Shown: positions 1-7,815, counted from the stretch's first letter. The stretch: 15,891 bases of DNA from Bacillota bacterium (GCA_023423045.1 JAFAGA010000082.1:1-15891), one strand, 5' to 3'. Translations and numbers: made by a program. Notes: generated by a model not told the origin, from the letters alone.

Positions 1-3000
1 CTCACAGGTCTTGCGGGACAAAGCGGCGATGGCGGGCTGTATCTGACAGCGCGGGATATCCAGTATGCCACGGTGGGAGCAACAGACGGCCTCACTTACA
101 ACGGCAGTGAGCAAATCCCAGCCTTGACCTTTGACGGCGAAACACTGGTTAAGGACACCGATTATACTGTTGCGGTAGCAGACGAGAGCGCAAGCGACGG
201 CACAAACGCCGGAACGGTGACGCTCACCATCACCGGCATCGGCAGCTTTTACGGTACAAGAAACATAACCTACACCATTGCAAAAAAACCGATCGTCATC
301 ATGCCCCACTCCGGTCAGAGCAAAAAATATGGCGAGATTGACCCAATATTGACCTTTGCAAATGGCGCTGGCTTGGCTCCGGGGGCTTTTACCGGCAAGC
401 TCAGTCGTGCAGCAGGGGAAAACGTGGGGACCTATGCCATTTCCCTCGGCAATTTAAGTGCGGGTGGAAACTACGAGCTTTCCCTTGCTCCGGTCACGGT
501 CAATTTCACCATTGAGCAGGCCAAGGTGTCAGAGATCACCACGACTGTGGACAATGCAAACAAAACCGCCTATGAAATGCGCACCGCCACAACTGCACAG
601 GCTGTTGTGGATGCGGCAGGTCTGCCTTCAAGTGTGAACATCAGCACCGATGGCGGTACGGCAGTGCTGCCAATTACATGGTCGACTGTCTCTGCCTACA
701 ATGCCAAGACTGCTATATATGTGGTGGTCGGTACGCTCACAGGCAACAGCAATATTGAGCCCAACGGCGTGACTGCGAGTCTAACCGTTACCGTTACGCC
801 GGTCACGGCAGTGCCCCCCACCTTCAGCGACACGTTGGTGGTCATAAGCAGCGACAGCTCCGCTACAGCCGCTGAATTAGGAAGCGCCATCCTGCCTGCA
901 AGCGGTTCCATCATGGTAGAAGGCCAAAGCGTTGCCTATACTGTCGATTGGAACGGCGGCGAAGCGCTGGATAGAACGGCTGTGGGCAACGAGAAGACCT
1001 TTACTGGAACCATCAACTATTCCTCCCCTCCGGCATGGCTTACCTTGCCAAGCGACCTCACAGTAAGTCGCAAGGTAACGGTCACGGATAAAACTCTGGT
1101 AACCATTGGAGGCATCACAACCGCCAATAAAACCTACGACGGCTCTTTCTATGCACCTACCGGCACGGTGACTTGCAGCCACAGTTTTCCCATAAATCAA
1201 CTGAAATGGCTATATGAATCCACGGATAGCGCAGGCTACAGCAGCAGCACAGCACCCACAAACGCAGGCGCATATAAGCTGACCATTTCCGTGCCAGACA
1301 GCAACGCAAACTACGCAGGCAGGGAGGTGCTCACCTTCACCATCGAAAAGCGACAGATTACCCTTACCGCAGATCATAAATCGGTTATTAAGGGCAGTAG
1401 CCTGCCGGAGCTTACCTATACTGTAGGCAATCTGGCTCCCGGGGAAACCAAGGCGGATGCTTTAAGCACCCAACCTGTCCTGGCTTGCCCGACCTTTGAC
1501 GGCAATATGGCGGGCAGCTATCCCATTACACTCACAGGCGGCACGGCAACGGATAATTACACCATTACAACCCGTACAAACGGGGTTTTGACCATCGCTG
1601 AACAGACATATACCGTCACATTTAATCCGAATGGCAGTATACGCACCGGCGGTGGAGAACTGACACAGACCGTTGCCAAGGGCAGTGCAGCGACGGCCCC
1701 CATACTCAGCCGCAGCAGCTACACATTTACTGGCTGGGATAAAGCCTTTGATAACGTGACCGCTGATCTGACGGTTACGGCAAGCTGGAGCTATAACGGT
1801 GGCGGCGGCTCTGGTGGTGGTGATTCCTATACGCCGGGCACGCCCACAATCACTACACCTGAAAAGAAGCCGGATCAGCCAGTGACGGCAACGGCTCCCA
1901 TCACGGCGGCGGGACAAAACGGTGCGGCCAGCGCATCAATCCCCGACAAGACAGTGACCGACGCCATTGCTAAGGCACAGGCTGATGCAAAGGCGCAGGG
2001 AAAAACCGCAAACGGCATATCGGTGGCACTGAATGTTACAATGCCAAAGGGCACGACTTCTCTTGCGGCAACCTTGACCCGAAATTCCCTGAACAGTCTT
2101 GTAAGTGCTGGGGTAACTGAACTTGAAATCAGCGGCGCACCGGTATCCCTCAGTCTTGATCTGAACGCACTAAAGGAAATCCAGAAACAGAGTAGCGGGG
2201 ATATCAGCATCAGCTTCACTCCAGTCACTGGGCTTTCAAAGGCAGCAAAAGCGCTTTTGGGCAACCGTCCAGTCTATAGCATCACAATCAGCTATACAGA
2301 CAAACACGGAAAAACACAGAATATTTCCAGTCTTGGAAGCGGCAAGGCAACCCTGTCCATCCCCTACACACCGGGCAAAAATGAGGCCGTGGGCTATCTG
2401 TTCGGCGTCTATGTGGACGGGGCGGGAAATGCCACCCAAATCCCCAGTTCGGCCTATGATTCGAACAGTAGAAGCCTCCTGCTGGGCACTAACCATTTCT
2501 CGGTGTACGGCGTAGGGTACGAAGCTCCAAGCGCCAAGTTTACCGACATTTCCACCCATTGGGGCAAGGAAAGCATCGACTATGTGGTCGGCAGGGGACT
2601 TCTTTCCGGCACATCCAAAACTACCTTTGCACCTGATACTGCCATGACAAGGGAAATGATGGTAACGGCCCTCGGCAGATTGACAGGCGTAGATGTGAAA
2701 GCATACACCACCAATAGCTTTACCGATGTGAAAGCGGGCAGCACCTTCCGCCCCTACATCGAGTGGGCATACAAGAAAGGCATTGTGCAGGGTATCGGCA
2801 ATCAGCAGTTTGCACCCGACCGGGCAATTACCCGTGAAGAAATTGCGGTCATCTTCGCAAACTACGCAAAAGCCACCGGCTACAAGCTGCCTGTGACCCG
2901 TGAAGCTGTGACCTATGCGGATGCTTCCAGCATCGGCAGCATCTATAAGGCGGCGGTTACTGCCATGCAGCAGGCAGGCATTATGATGGGCGAAACGAAT

Positions 3001-3453
3001 AACAGGTTTAATCCAAAGTCCAATGCCACCCGCGCGGAGGTCAGCGCCATGCTCCACCGCTACATCAAGCTGACCATTGACCCGGATACGGCACAGGGAT
3101 GGGCGCTTAACGATGCCGGACAGTATCTGTACTACATGGACGGCAAAGCCCTCACCGGCACACAGACCATCGACGGCGTGAAGTATTTCTTCAATACCGA
3201 TGGGACTCTCAAAACCGGCTGGGTGAAGGACGGCGGCAACTGGCGGTATTACACCGGCAACAAGGTTGCCGTGGACTGGCTGGACATCAGCGACAAACGC
3301 TACTACTTTACCAAGGACGGCGTCATGGTGTCCGGCAAGTGGCTGGAGATTGACGGCAAGTGGTATTACTTCAACGCCGACGGTTCCCTTGCCAAGAACA
3401 CCAAGGTAGACGGATATGAGGTAGACAAAAACGGCGTGAGAAAGACAAAGTAA
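1..3453 (+). CDS. Large SLH-domain surface protein with MBG/YDG, Ig-like, InlB-type and cell-wall-binding repeats (5' partial)
   Basis: The reading frame is open to the left edge, so the N-terminus and any signal peptide lie outside the window; 1150 residues are visible. Reading from position 1, the order is: an MBG-like beta repeat (about residues 95-178), two Ig-like segments (about 179-360), a YDG-type repeat starting near TANKTYDG (about 368-455), another MBG-type repeat (to about 535), an InlB/Listeria-Bacteroides repeat (YTVTFNPNG to about 597), a Gly/Ser/Pro linker (about 599-625), a pre-SLH beta-rich domain, three SLH domains (about 846-1024, starts KFTDIS, SFTDVK, TYADAS) and C-terminal WYYFNADGS-type wall-binding repeats (about 1034-1150). 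SLH domains bind pyruvylated wall polymers, so this is very likely an extracellular, wall-attached protein with an adhesive or stalk role (inference). The frame beginning with GTG at 73 is not a real start. It may be cargo of the conjugative-element remnant that follows. Confidence 0.9.
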   Translation, partial: LTGLAGQSGDGGLYLTARDIQYATVGATDGLTYNGSEQIPALTFDGETLVKDTDYTVAVADESASDGTNAGTVTLTITGIGSFYGTRNITYTIAKKPIVIMPHSGQSKKYGEIDPILTFANGAGLAPGAFTGKLSRAAGENVGTYAISLGNLSAGGNYELSLAPVTVNFTIEQAKVSEITTTVDNANKTAYEMRTATTAQAVVDAAGLPSSVNISTDGGTAVLPITWSTVSAYNAKTAIYVVVGTLTGNSNIEPNGVTASLTVTVTPVTAVPPTFSDTLVVISSDSSATAAELGSAILPASGSIMVEGQSVAYTVDWNGGEALDRTAVGNEKTFTGTINYSSPPAWLTLPSDLTVSRKVTVTDKTLVTIGGITTANKTYDGSFYAPTGTVTCSHSFPINQLKWLYESTDSAGYSSSTAPTNAGAYKLTISVPDSNANYAGREVLTFTIEKRQITLTADHKSVIKGSSLPELTYTVGNLAPGETKADALSTQPVLACPTFDGNMAGSYPITLTGGTATDNYTITTRTNGVLTIAEQTYTVTFNPNGSIRTGGGELTQTVAKGSAATAPILSRSSYTFTGWDKAFDNVTADLTVTASWSYNGGGGSGGGDSYTPGTPTITTPEKKPDQPVTATAPITAAGQNGAASASIPDKTVTDAIAKAQADAKAQGKTANGISVALNVTMPKGTTSLAATLTRNSLNSLVSAGVTELEISGAPVSLSLDLNALKEIQKQSSGDISISFTPVTGLSKAAKALLGNRPVYSITISYTDKHGKTQNISSLGSGKATLSIPYTPGKNEAVGYLFGVYVDGAGNATQIPSSAYDSNSRSLLLGTNHFSVYGVGYEAPSAKFTDISTHWGKESIDYVVGRGLLSGTSKTTFAPDTAMTREMMVTALGRLTGVDVKAYTTNSFTDVKAGSTFRPYIEWAYKKGIVQGIGNQQFAPDRAITREEIAVIFANYAKATGYKLPVTREAVTYADASSIGSIYKAAVTAMQQAGIMMGETNNRFNPKSNATRAEVSAMLHRYIKLTIDPDTAQGWALNDAGQYLYYMDGKALTGTQTIDGVKYFFNTDGTLKTGWVKDGGNWRYYTGNKVAVDWLDISDKRYYFTKDGVMVSGKWLEIDGKWYYFNADGSLAKNTKVDGYEVDKNGVRKTK

Positions 3454-3472
3454 TTAAACCCAAGTAGATAGG

Positions 3473-3516
3473 GCAAGGGTGGAGGCCGGTATGATTCGGC
3501 TTCCACCCTTGCTTTT
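3473..3516 (+). terminator. Rho-independent terminator of the surface protein gene
   Basis: A 16-bp stem (GCAAGGGTGGAGGCCG pairing with CGGCTTCCACCCTTGC, one G-U pair) with an 8-nt loop is followed by TTTT. It begins 20 nt after the stop codon and lies between two convergent genes, so it may also end transcripts from the minus strand. Confidence 0.9.
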
Positions 3517-3532
3517 CTGTGTTCGACTTGCA

Positions 3533-3796
3533 TTATAAATATTTGTTTCGCAGATAATTCGCCTACTCCTCTGTGATGCAGCCGCCCCAAAGGTTCGCGT
3601 TGATTGCTCCGTACAGCTTATCACTGAGGCAGTCTAAATGGAGCACCTGTTCTTTCTCTCCCTGAAGGAATTCGGCAATCGCCTTCTGAATGCTGGCCGG
3701 AAGGTCTGCTTCCAGATCATCTTTCTCCATCGGATAATCGTCCGCTTCACTGGGACTCGGCTGGTTTTCCGGTAATAAAAGTTCGTCCATTGGCAT
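3533..3796 (-). pseudogene. Small acidic protein of conjugative-element type, interrupted by an in-frame amber codon
   Basis: From ATG at 3796 the frame gives 77 residues (MPMDELLLPENQ... to GGCITEE) and then TAG at 3563-3565. Reading through the TAG gives ANYLRNKYL and then a TAA at 3533-3535. The tail ITEEQAxYLRxKYL is how I remember this small family from Clostridia conjugative elements ending, so the TAG most likely replaces a CAG (Gln) codon; that comparison is from memory. A good ribosome binding site (AAAGGA, 7 nt before the ATG) and 15 nt spacing from the preceding gene suggest it was the last gene of an operon. The product is acidic, has no membrane segment and no function that I know. 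It could still make a 77-residue protein lacking only 10 residues. Confidence 0.7.
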
Positions 3797-3811
3797 ATTC
3801 AGTCCTTTCGA

Positions 3812-4175
3812 TTACATATCGCCCACCATCTTGTTGATGTCGCCGTCGCTATCCACGACAGTGCCCTCGCCGCCACCGCCGTTATCGTCTATCCATCCGA
3901 AGCCAAGGAAGTATATCTGCTTTTTCCCGTCTACCATGCGGGTATCTCCCATTTGAGGAGCGGACGCTTTGGGAACCGATATTGACTCCTTTGGCTGTTG
4001 TTCCTGCCGTGCCGGGGAGGGGGATTTCCCCGACCTCTTGCGTTAATTCGCACACGGGGCGAATGTGGGGCGCGGCGGGGGTCTCCTCTGGCAGGTGCGG
4101 CGGAACAGTACCCAGCAGAAGAAAAGCCGTCGCCATCCCTGCCGCACCAATTGCGATTCTTGTTCTACGCTTCAT
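3812..4175 (-). pseudogene. DUF6550-like membrane-anchored protein of conjugative elements, frameshifted
   Basis: ATG at 4175, preceded by GGGAGGGAG, starts MKRRTRIAIGAAGMATAFLLLG, a basic N-terminus followed by one hydrophobic segment, then a Pro/Glu-rich stretch. In the starting frame the downstream sequence is unlike the family and stops at 3882. In the +1 frame it reads QEQQPKESISVPKASAPQ, then GDTRMVDGKKQIYFLGFGWIDD, then SDGDINKMVGDM and TAA at 3812. That ending (GFGW motif and SDGDINKxVG) is the one I remember for DUF6550 proteins of Tn1549-like elements. The frame switch falls near the GGGGAGGGGG run at 4014-4023, which fits an indel there, either real or a sequencing error. It sits between two other element genes, overlapping the upstream one by 11 nt. 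Confidence 0.75.
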
Positions 4176-4383
4176 CTGTCGCATCTCCCTCCCACATAGT
4201 AAAACGACCGTTCTCCTTGAGGGATTCCTCAGGTGAACGGTCGCTTTGGTAATGATAAAGCTGTGAGAGCAGTCTCCATGCCAGCCAGAAGCCGCAGGCA
4301 AAACTCTCTTTGGCACGGAGCCCGGAAATCAGATCTTTGCTGTCAATGATTTGCAGGATCAGCTTACGTTTCCTAAATTGTCC
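4165..4383 (-). pseudogene. C-terminal fragment of a DUF6809-like small protein, 5' end lost
   Basis: The minus strand holds an open frame without a start codon, reading about FRKRKLILQIIDSKD, then SFACGFWLAWRLLSQLYHYQSD, and ending FTMWEGDATDEA with TAG at 4165-4167. The pattern KLxLxIIDxKD...SFxxGFxLAWRL...LxxYxxxR matches my memory of DUF6809 proteins of Clostridia mobile elements. An in-frame stop at 4384-4386 bounds the fragment upstream, right where transposase sequence of the opposite strand begins. Its stop overlaps the ATG of the next gene, typical of translational coupling. No function is known to me; it is too short to be active as it stands. Confidence 0.65.
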
Positions 4384-4390
4384 CTATCAT

Positions 4391-5044
4391 ACGGTGGACT
4401 TGCTGGAATTACTGATAATAAAGGGATGTGTAGTTACCATTGATGCAATGGGTACCCAAAAAGAGATTGCCAGGAAAATCATAGACCAAAAAGCGGATTA
4501 TATTTTGGCGTTAAAAGAAAACCCGAAAAATTTGTACGAGGACGTGAGGGATTATTTTGATACAGCGCTAAAAGATAAGACGGGAGATTTTGTATACGAG
4601 GAAAAGAAGCTGACAGAGGCAGGACACGGAAGGATAGAGACGCGAACCTGCTATGTAAGTACGGATATGAAATGGCTTTCCATGAGAGAGGAATGGAGCG
4701 GTTTAAAAAGTATTGGAATGGTGATAAGAAAAAGCAGGGAAGGAGAAACAACGATAATAGATACCCGATATTTTATAAGTAGTCTGCAAGGAGATGCCAA
4801 TAGATTTGCAAAGGCAGTGAGGGAGCATTGGGGAGTGGAATCAATGCACTGGAACCTAGATGTCACATTTTTAGAGGACAAAATGCGTTTAAGAAAAGAA
4901 TATTTACCAGAAAATCTGGCTGTATTGAAACGGATTGCATTAAATATGTTGAAACAGGAAACAACCGTAAATAAGAGTATGCAGAGGAAACGAAATAAAG
5001 CCTTACTCAATGAAAAATATTTAGAAAAAGTAATTTTTGGTTAA
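4391..5044 (+). pseudogene. ISAs1-family transposase, 5'-truncated (C-terminal half)
   Basis: About 217 residues remain, from TVDLLELLIIKGCVVTIDAMG to EKVIFG. The motif VTIDAMGxQKEIA with the first catalytic Asp, YILALKENPKNLYEDV, and REHWGVESMHWNLDVTFLEDKMR with the late catalytic Glu are hallmarks of ISAs1 (H-repeat type) DDE transposases. Family members are usually about 370-440 residues, so the N-terminal half is missing. The frame extends upstream to 4310, but that part is the antisense of the conjugative-element fragment and no good start exists. Base composition is more AT-rich than the flanking genes. It should be inactive. Confidence 0.88.
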
Positions 5045-5053
5045 AAAAAAAGA

Positions 5054-5086
5054 GGGAGCCATATGGATTATTTGGGAATGGCTCTC
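5054..5086 (+). terminator. Hairpin after the transposase remnant, weak terminator
   Basis: GGGAGCCAT (5054-5062) pairs with ATGGCTCTC (5078-5086) with one G-U pair and a 15-nt loop. Only a short GTTTTCC follows some nucleotides later, so termination efficiency on the plus strand is doubtful. On the minus strand it is followed by the T run complementary to the A run at 5043-5051, making it a better terminator in that direction. Confidence 0.45.
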
Positions 5087-5201
5087 ATGCGTTTTCCGTG
5101 AGGGATACGGCTATTGGAAAGAGGGTTATTCGGAGTGGCGGCAATGGGCTTCCTAAATAGGGTGCAATATACATGAACAGATAGAGAGATAAGGATTGGA
5201 C

Positions 5202-5230
5202 TTTATATATCCGGTGAAAAGGGGTATAAT
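5202..5230 (+). promoter_or_regulatory. Predicted housekeeping promoter of the MEMO-AMMECR1/radical SAM operon
   Basis: A perfect TATAAT (5225-5230) lies 17 nt after TTTATA (5202-5207, 4 of 6 matches to TTGACA). The ATG is 38 nt downstream of the -10 box, preceded by TGGAGGTGG as the ribosome binding site. Confidence 0.6.
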
Positions 5231-5267
5231 CTAGATATTTATTAAAGAATCTTATGGAGGTGGTATT

Positions 5268-6653
5268 ATGTCATTGGTCGGTGCGTTCATCGTACCTCAT
5301 CCGCCGCTGATTGTGCCCGAGGTAGGGCGGGGCGAAGAAAAGAAGATAAGCAAGACAGCGGATTGCTATCACAGGGCTGCAAAGCGGATTGCCGAGCTGA
5401 AGCCGGATACAATTATCGTTACATCCCCGCACTCTGTTATGTATTCCGATTACTTTCACATCTCTCCGGGAAAAAGTGCCCGGGGAAGCTTTCGTAATTA
5501 CGGTGCGGGTGGAGTAAGCATTCAGGCCGATTATGATGAAGAATTTGTTCAGGCTTTGGAGGCCTGTGCGGAGCGGGACGGTGTAGAAGCGGGGACTTTG
5601 GGAGAGAAGGAGCGGGGGCTTGACCATGGGACGATGATACCCCTATATTTTATCAATCAGTATTATACAGCCTACCGGCTGGTGAGAATAGGGATCTCCG
5701 GTTTATCCCTGCCCCTGCACCACCGTCTGGGGAAATGCATTGAGAGGACAGCTGAGAAATTGGACCGCAGAATTGTGGTTGTAGCCAGCGGTGACCTGTC
5801 TCATAAGCTGAAGGAGGATGGGCCTTACGGCTTTGCCTCGGAGGGAGTGGAGTTTGACCGGCAGATTGTCCAGGCAATGAAAGAGGGGGATTTTCTGAAG
5901 TTCTTGGAGTTTTCCCCGGATTTTTGTGAGGCGGCAGCAGAGTGCGGACTGCGCTCCTTTGTCATTATGGCGGGTGCATTGAGCGGTAAGTCTGTGGAGC
6001 CGGATTTTCTCTCCTATGAGGGTCCGTTTGGAGTAGGATACGGCATCTGTGAGTATAGAATTACAGGAGAAGGAAGGGATCGGGATTTTGGTGAAATCTT
6101 CACCCTCAAACAGAGGGAGCTTGCCAGAGAGCGGCAGAAGACAGAGGATACCTATGTGCATCTGGCGAGGCATTCCCTGGAGACCTATGTTGCTTCAGGA
6201 AAGCGGGCTGCGCTTCCGGATGGATTACCGGAGGAAATGTTGAGAAAGAAAGCAGGAGTGTTCGTCTCCTTGAAAAAGCATGGAAGTCTCAGAGGCTGCA
6301 TCGGGACCATAGAGCCGGTGACAGAAAGCATTGCAAGGGAAATACTTCGCAATGCAGTAAGCGCGGGCATGGAGGATCCCAGATTTCCTCCGGTGACTGA
6401 GGACGAGCTGGAGGAGCTGGTTTATAGCGTGGATGTTCTCTCCCCGGCAGAACCCATTGCTTCCATGGACGGGCTGGATGTGAAGCGTTATGGGGTAATT
6501 GTGACTTCCGGCAGAAAGCGCGGGCTCCTGCTTCCGAATCTGGAAGGCATCAATACCGTAGAGCAGCAGGTTGCCATTGCCAGGAAAAAGGCCGGAATCT
6601 ATGATAATGAGACGATTTCCCTGGAGCGTTTTGAGGTGGTGAGACATCAATGA
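5268..6653 (+). CDS. amrA: AmmeMemoRadiSam system protein: MEMO (LigB-like)-AMMECR1 fusion
   Basis: This 461-residue protein joins two domains. Residues 1 to about 262 are of the class III extradiol dioxygenase LigB/MEMO type: VPHPPLIVPEVG with His11, TSPHSVMYSDYF with His55, LDHGTMIPLYF (120), SGDLSH (174-179) and ECGLRSF with Cys226. By comparison with MEMO1, His11, His55 and Cys226 are the plausible metal ligands (inference). Residues about 285-461 are AMMECR1, with the hallmark LRGCIGTIEP (341-350) and PRFPPV (371-376). In many bacteria these are separate proteins (AmmeMemoRadiSam A and B). The start is fixed by a strong GGAGGTGG 4 nt before the ATG. The stop overlaps the next start as ATGA, so the radical SAM partner is translationally coupled. 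The protein is probably cytosolic; no signal or membrane segment is seen. The reaction is not known to me; a metal- or radical-dependent modification pathway is inferred from the partner. Confidence 0.92.
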   Translation: MSLVGAFIVPHPPLIVPEVGRGEEKKISKTADCYHRAAKRIAELKPDTIIVTSPHSVMYSDYFHISPGKSARGSFRNYGAGGVSIQADYDEEFVQALEACAERDGVEAGTLGEKERGLDHGTMIPLYFINQYYTAYRLVRIGISGLSLPLHHRLGKCIERTAEKLDRRIVVVASGDLSHKLKEDGPYGFASEGVEFDRQIVQAMKEGDFLKFLEFSPDFCEAAAECGLRSFVIMAGALSGKSVEPDFLSYEGPFGVGYGICEYRITGEGRDRDFGEIFTLKQRELARERQKTEDTYVHLARHSLETYVASGKRAALPDGLPEEMLRKKAGVFVSLKKHGSLRGCIGTIEPVTESIAREILRNAVSAGMEDPRFPPVTEDELEELVYSVDVLSPAEPIASMDGLDVKRYGVIVTSGRKRGLLLPNLEGINTVEQQVAIARKKAGIYDNETISLERFEVVRHQ

Positions 6654-7477
6654 GAGTGGAATGCGGAGTATGCCCCCATCACTGTAAAATAGAAGAAGGC
6701 CATCTGGGACGATGCAAGGCGAGGACAAACCGCAGCGGAGAGATCGTCAGTGAAAACTACGGCAGGCTGACGGCCATGGCGCTGGATCCTATTGAGAAAA
6801 AACCGCTGTATCACTTTCATCCCGGCAGCAAAATCCTGTCCGTTGGCAGCTATGGCTGCAACCTGAATTGTCCCTTCTGCCAGAACTGTGATATCTCCAT
6901 GGCAGGGGGAGGGGAGCTCGAGACACAGGTGATTACCTGTGCTGAGCTGGTGCGTAAAGCATCCGTACTTCGATCCCGGGGAAATATAGGGCTTGCCTAT
7001 ACCTATAATGAGCCTCTGATCGGATATGAATTTGTACGTGACTGCTCCCGGAGGGCCAAAGAGCAGGGCTTGATGAATGTGGTGGTGACCAATGGCTATA
7101 TCTGTGAGAAGCCTTTGAGGGAACTGCTTCCCTGTATCGATGCCTTTAATATTGATTTGAAGGGCTTCACAGAAGAATTTTACCATCGGCTGGGAGGAGA
7201 TCTGGCTACGGTTAAGGGCACCATCTCTCTGGCGGCAGAACAATGCCATGTGGAGGTGACAACCCTGATCATTCCGGGCGAAAATGACAGTGAAGAGGAG
7301 ATGGCAAAGCTATCGGGATGGCTGGCAGGCGTGGACCGGAACATACCCCTTCACATCTCCCGTTTCTTTCCCCGCTGGAGAATGCAGGATCGGGAGGCAA
7401 CTCCGGTAGATACAGTATATCGCTTGGCCCGGATTGCACGGGAAGGGTTAAAGTATGTATACGAAGGTAATTGTTAA
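6650..7477 (+). CDS. amrS: AmmeMemoRadiSam system radical SAM enzyme
   Basis: The 275-residue product has a cysteine-rich N-terminus (Cys5, Cys8, Cys12, Cys22; CGVCPHHCKI...GRCKAR) as in PflA-like activating enzymes, then the radical SAM cluster motif GCNLNCPFCQN with Cys70, Cys74 and Cys77 (CX3CX2C), and TYNEP (108-112) typical of this subfamily. It should bind a [4Fe-4S] cluster and cleave S-adenosylmethionine to a 5'-deoxyadenosyl radical; its target is not known to me. It starts within the stop codon of the MEMO-AMMECR1 gene, with GAGGTGGTG upstream as the ribosome binding site. It ends KYVYEGNC, whereas longer family members that I remember continue past YVYxGN with a second CPxCG-type cysteine pair; this is therefore a short form. 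Confidence 0.93.
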   Translation: MRVECGVCPHHCKIEEGHLGRCKARTNRSGEIVSENYGRLTAMALDPIEKKPLYHFHPGSKILSVGSYGCNLNCPFCQNCDISMAGGGELETQVITCAELVRKASVLRSRGNIGLAYTYNEPLIGYEFVRDCSRRAKEQGLMNVVVTNGYICEKPLRELLPCIDAFNIDLKGFTEEFYHRLGGDLATVKGTISLAAEQCHVEVTTLIIPGENDSEEEMAKLSGWLAGVDRNIPLHISRFFPRWRMQDREATPVDTVYRLARIAREGLKYVYEGNC

Positions 7478-7532
7478 GCGTCCATCTCCGATGTCACAAG
7501 TCTAATTTAATGACATTGCCTCCATCTCCTTC

Positions 7533-7561
7533 ACATAATATAAGCGAAGCGTCACATACTA
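7533..7561 (+). promoter_or_regulatory. Possible forespore-type (SigF/SigG-like) promoter
   Basis: ACATA (7533-7537) and CATACTA (7555-7561) are separated by 17 nt, close to the GHATR-N17-18-CATWWTA pattern known for SigG/SigF. It lies about 110 nt before the small basic gene. Short, AT-rich motifs occur by chance, so this is weak. Confidence 0.25.
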
Positions 7562-7668
7562 ATTGATATGCCATCTGAACCGTTTTGCGTGCAGGATGCA
7601 TGTTGCATGTGAGGCCATGCGGGGTATATGCACCGTATGATCAGAAACATAGGCAGAAAGGAGAAGGT

Positions 7669-7815
7669 ATGGACAAGCAGAAGAAGGAGAAGCAGCATCA
7701 GAAGAAGGATCAGGAGAAGTTCAACAGTGTCACGAATTCCGTAAAGCCGGAGAATCAGAACCAGAGCCACAATGTCAGGCAGGAAGGCATCGGAAAGCAA
7801 AATAATAAATATTAG
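7669..7815 (+). CDS. Small hydrophilic Lys/Gln/Asn-rich protein, function unknown
   Basis: The start at ATG 7669 is chosen because AAAGGAGAAGGT lies directly before it; the longer frame from 7585 has no such site. The 48-residue product (MDKQKKEKQH... to SHNVRQEGIGKQNNKY) is strongly basic in its first 17 residues, rich in Gln, Asn and Lys, and has no hydrophobic segment or cysteine. Such composition recalls small spore-associated proteins of Firmicutes, but I do not recognise a specific family. It is followed by an inverted repeat 27 nt downstream and is transcribed in the same direction as its neighbours. Confidence 0.6.
   Translation: MDKQKKEKQHQKKDQEKFNSVTNSVKPENQNQSHNVRQEGIGKQNNKY

Larger units (their letters stand above)
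4391..5100 (+). mobile_element. Remnant of an ISAs1-type insertion sequence with a possible right end
   Basis: After the transposase stop there is an A run and then CTCATGCGTTTTCCGTG at about 5084-5100. Read on the other strand this starts CACGGAAAACGCATGAG, which resembles the CAGGGAAAACGCATGA-type ends I remember for ISAs1-family elements. No matching left end is visible near 4384-4391, in agreement with loss of the left half. The exact right boundary is a guess. Confidence 0.4.

Noticed and set aside
2236..3057. A 273-codon minus-strand frame within the surface protein gene.
   Set aside because: It is fully antisense to the well-supported pre-SLH and SLH region; its composition is what the reverse frame of that coding bias gives.
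4310..4390. Extension of the transposase frame upstream to a TTG at 4310.
   Set aside because: This part is antisense to the DUF6809-like fragment, has no ribosome binding site and does not resemble ISAs1 transposases.
4370..5158. The 9-mer TTCCTAAAT occurs at 4370-4378 and 5150-5158, on both sides of the transposase remnant, like a target-site duplication.
   Set aside because: The left copy lies in conjugative-element sequence next to a truncated IS end, and the right copy lies about 50 nt beyond the likely IS right end. Chance is more likely than a true duplication.
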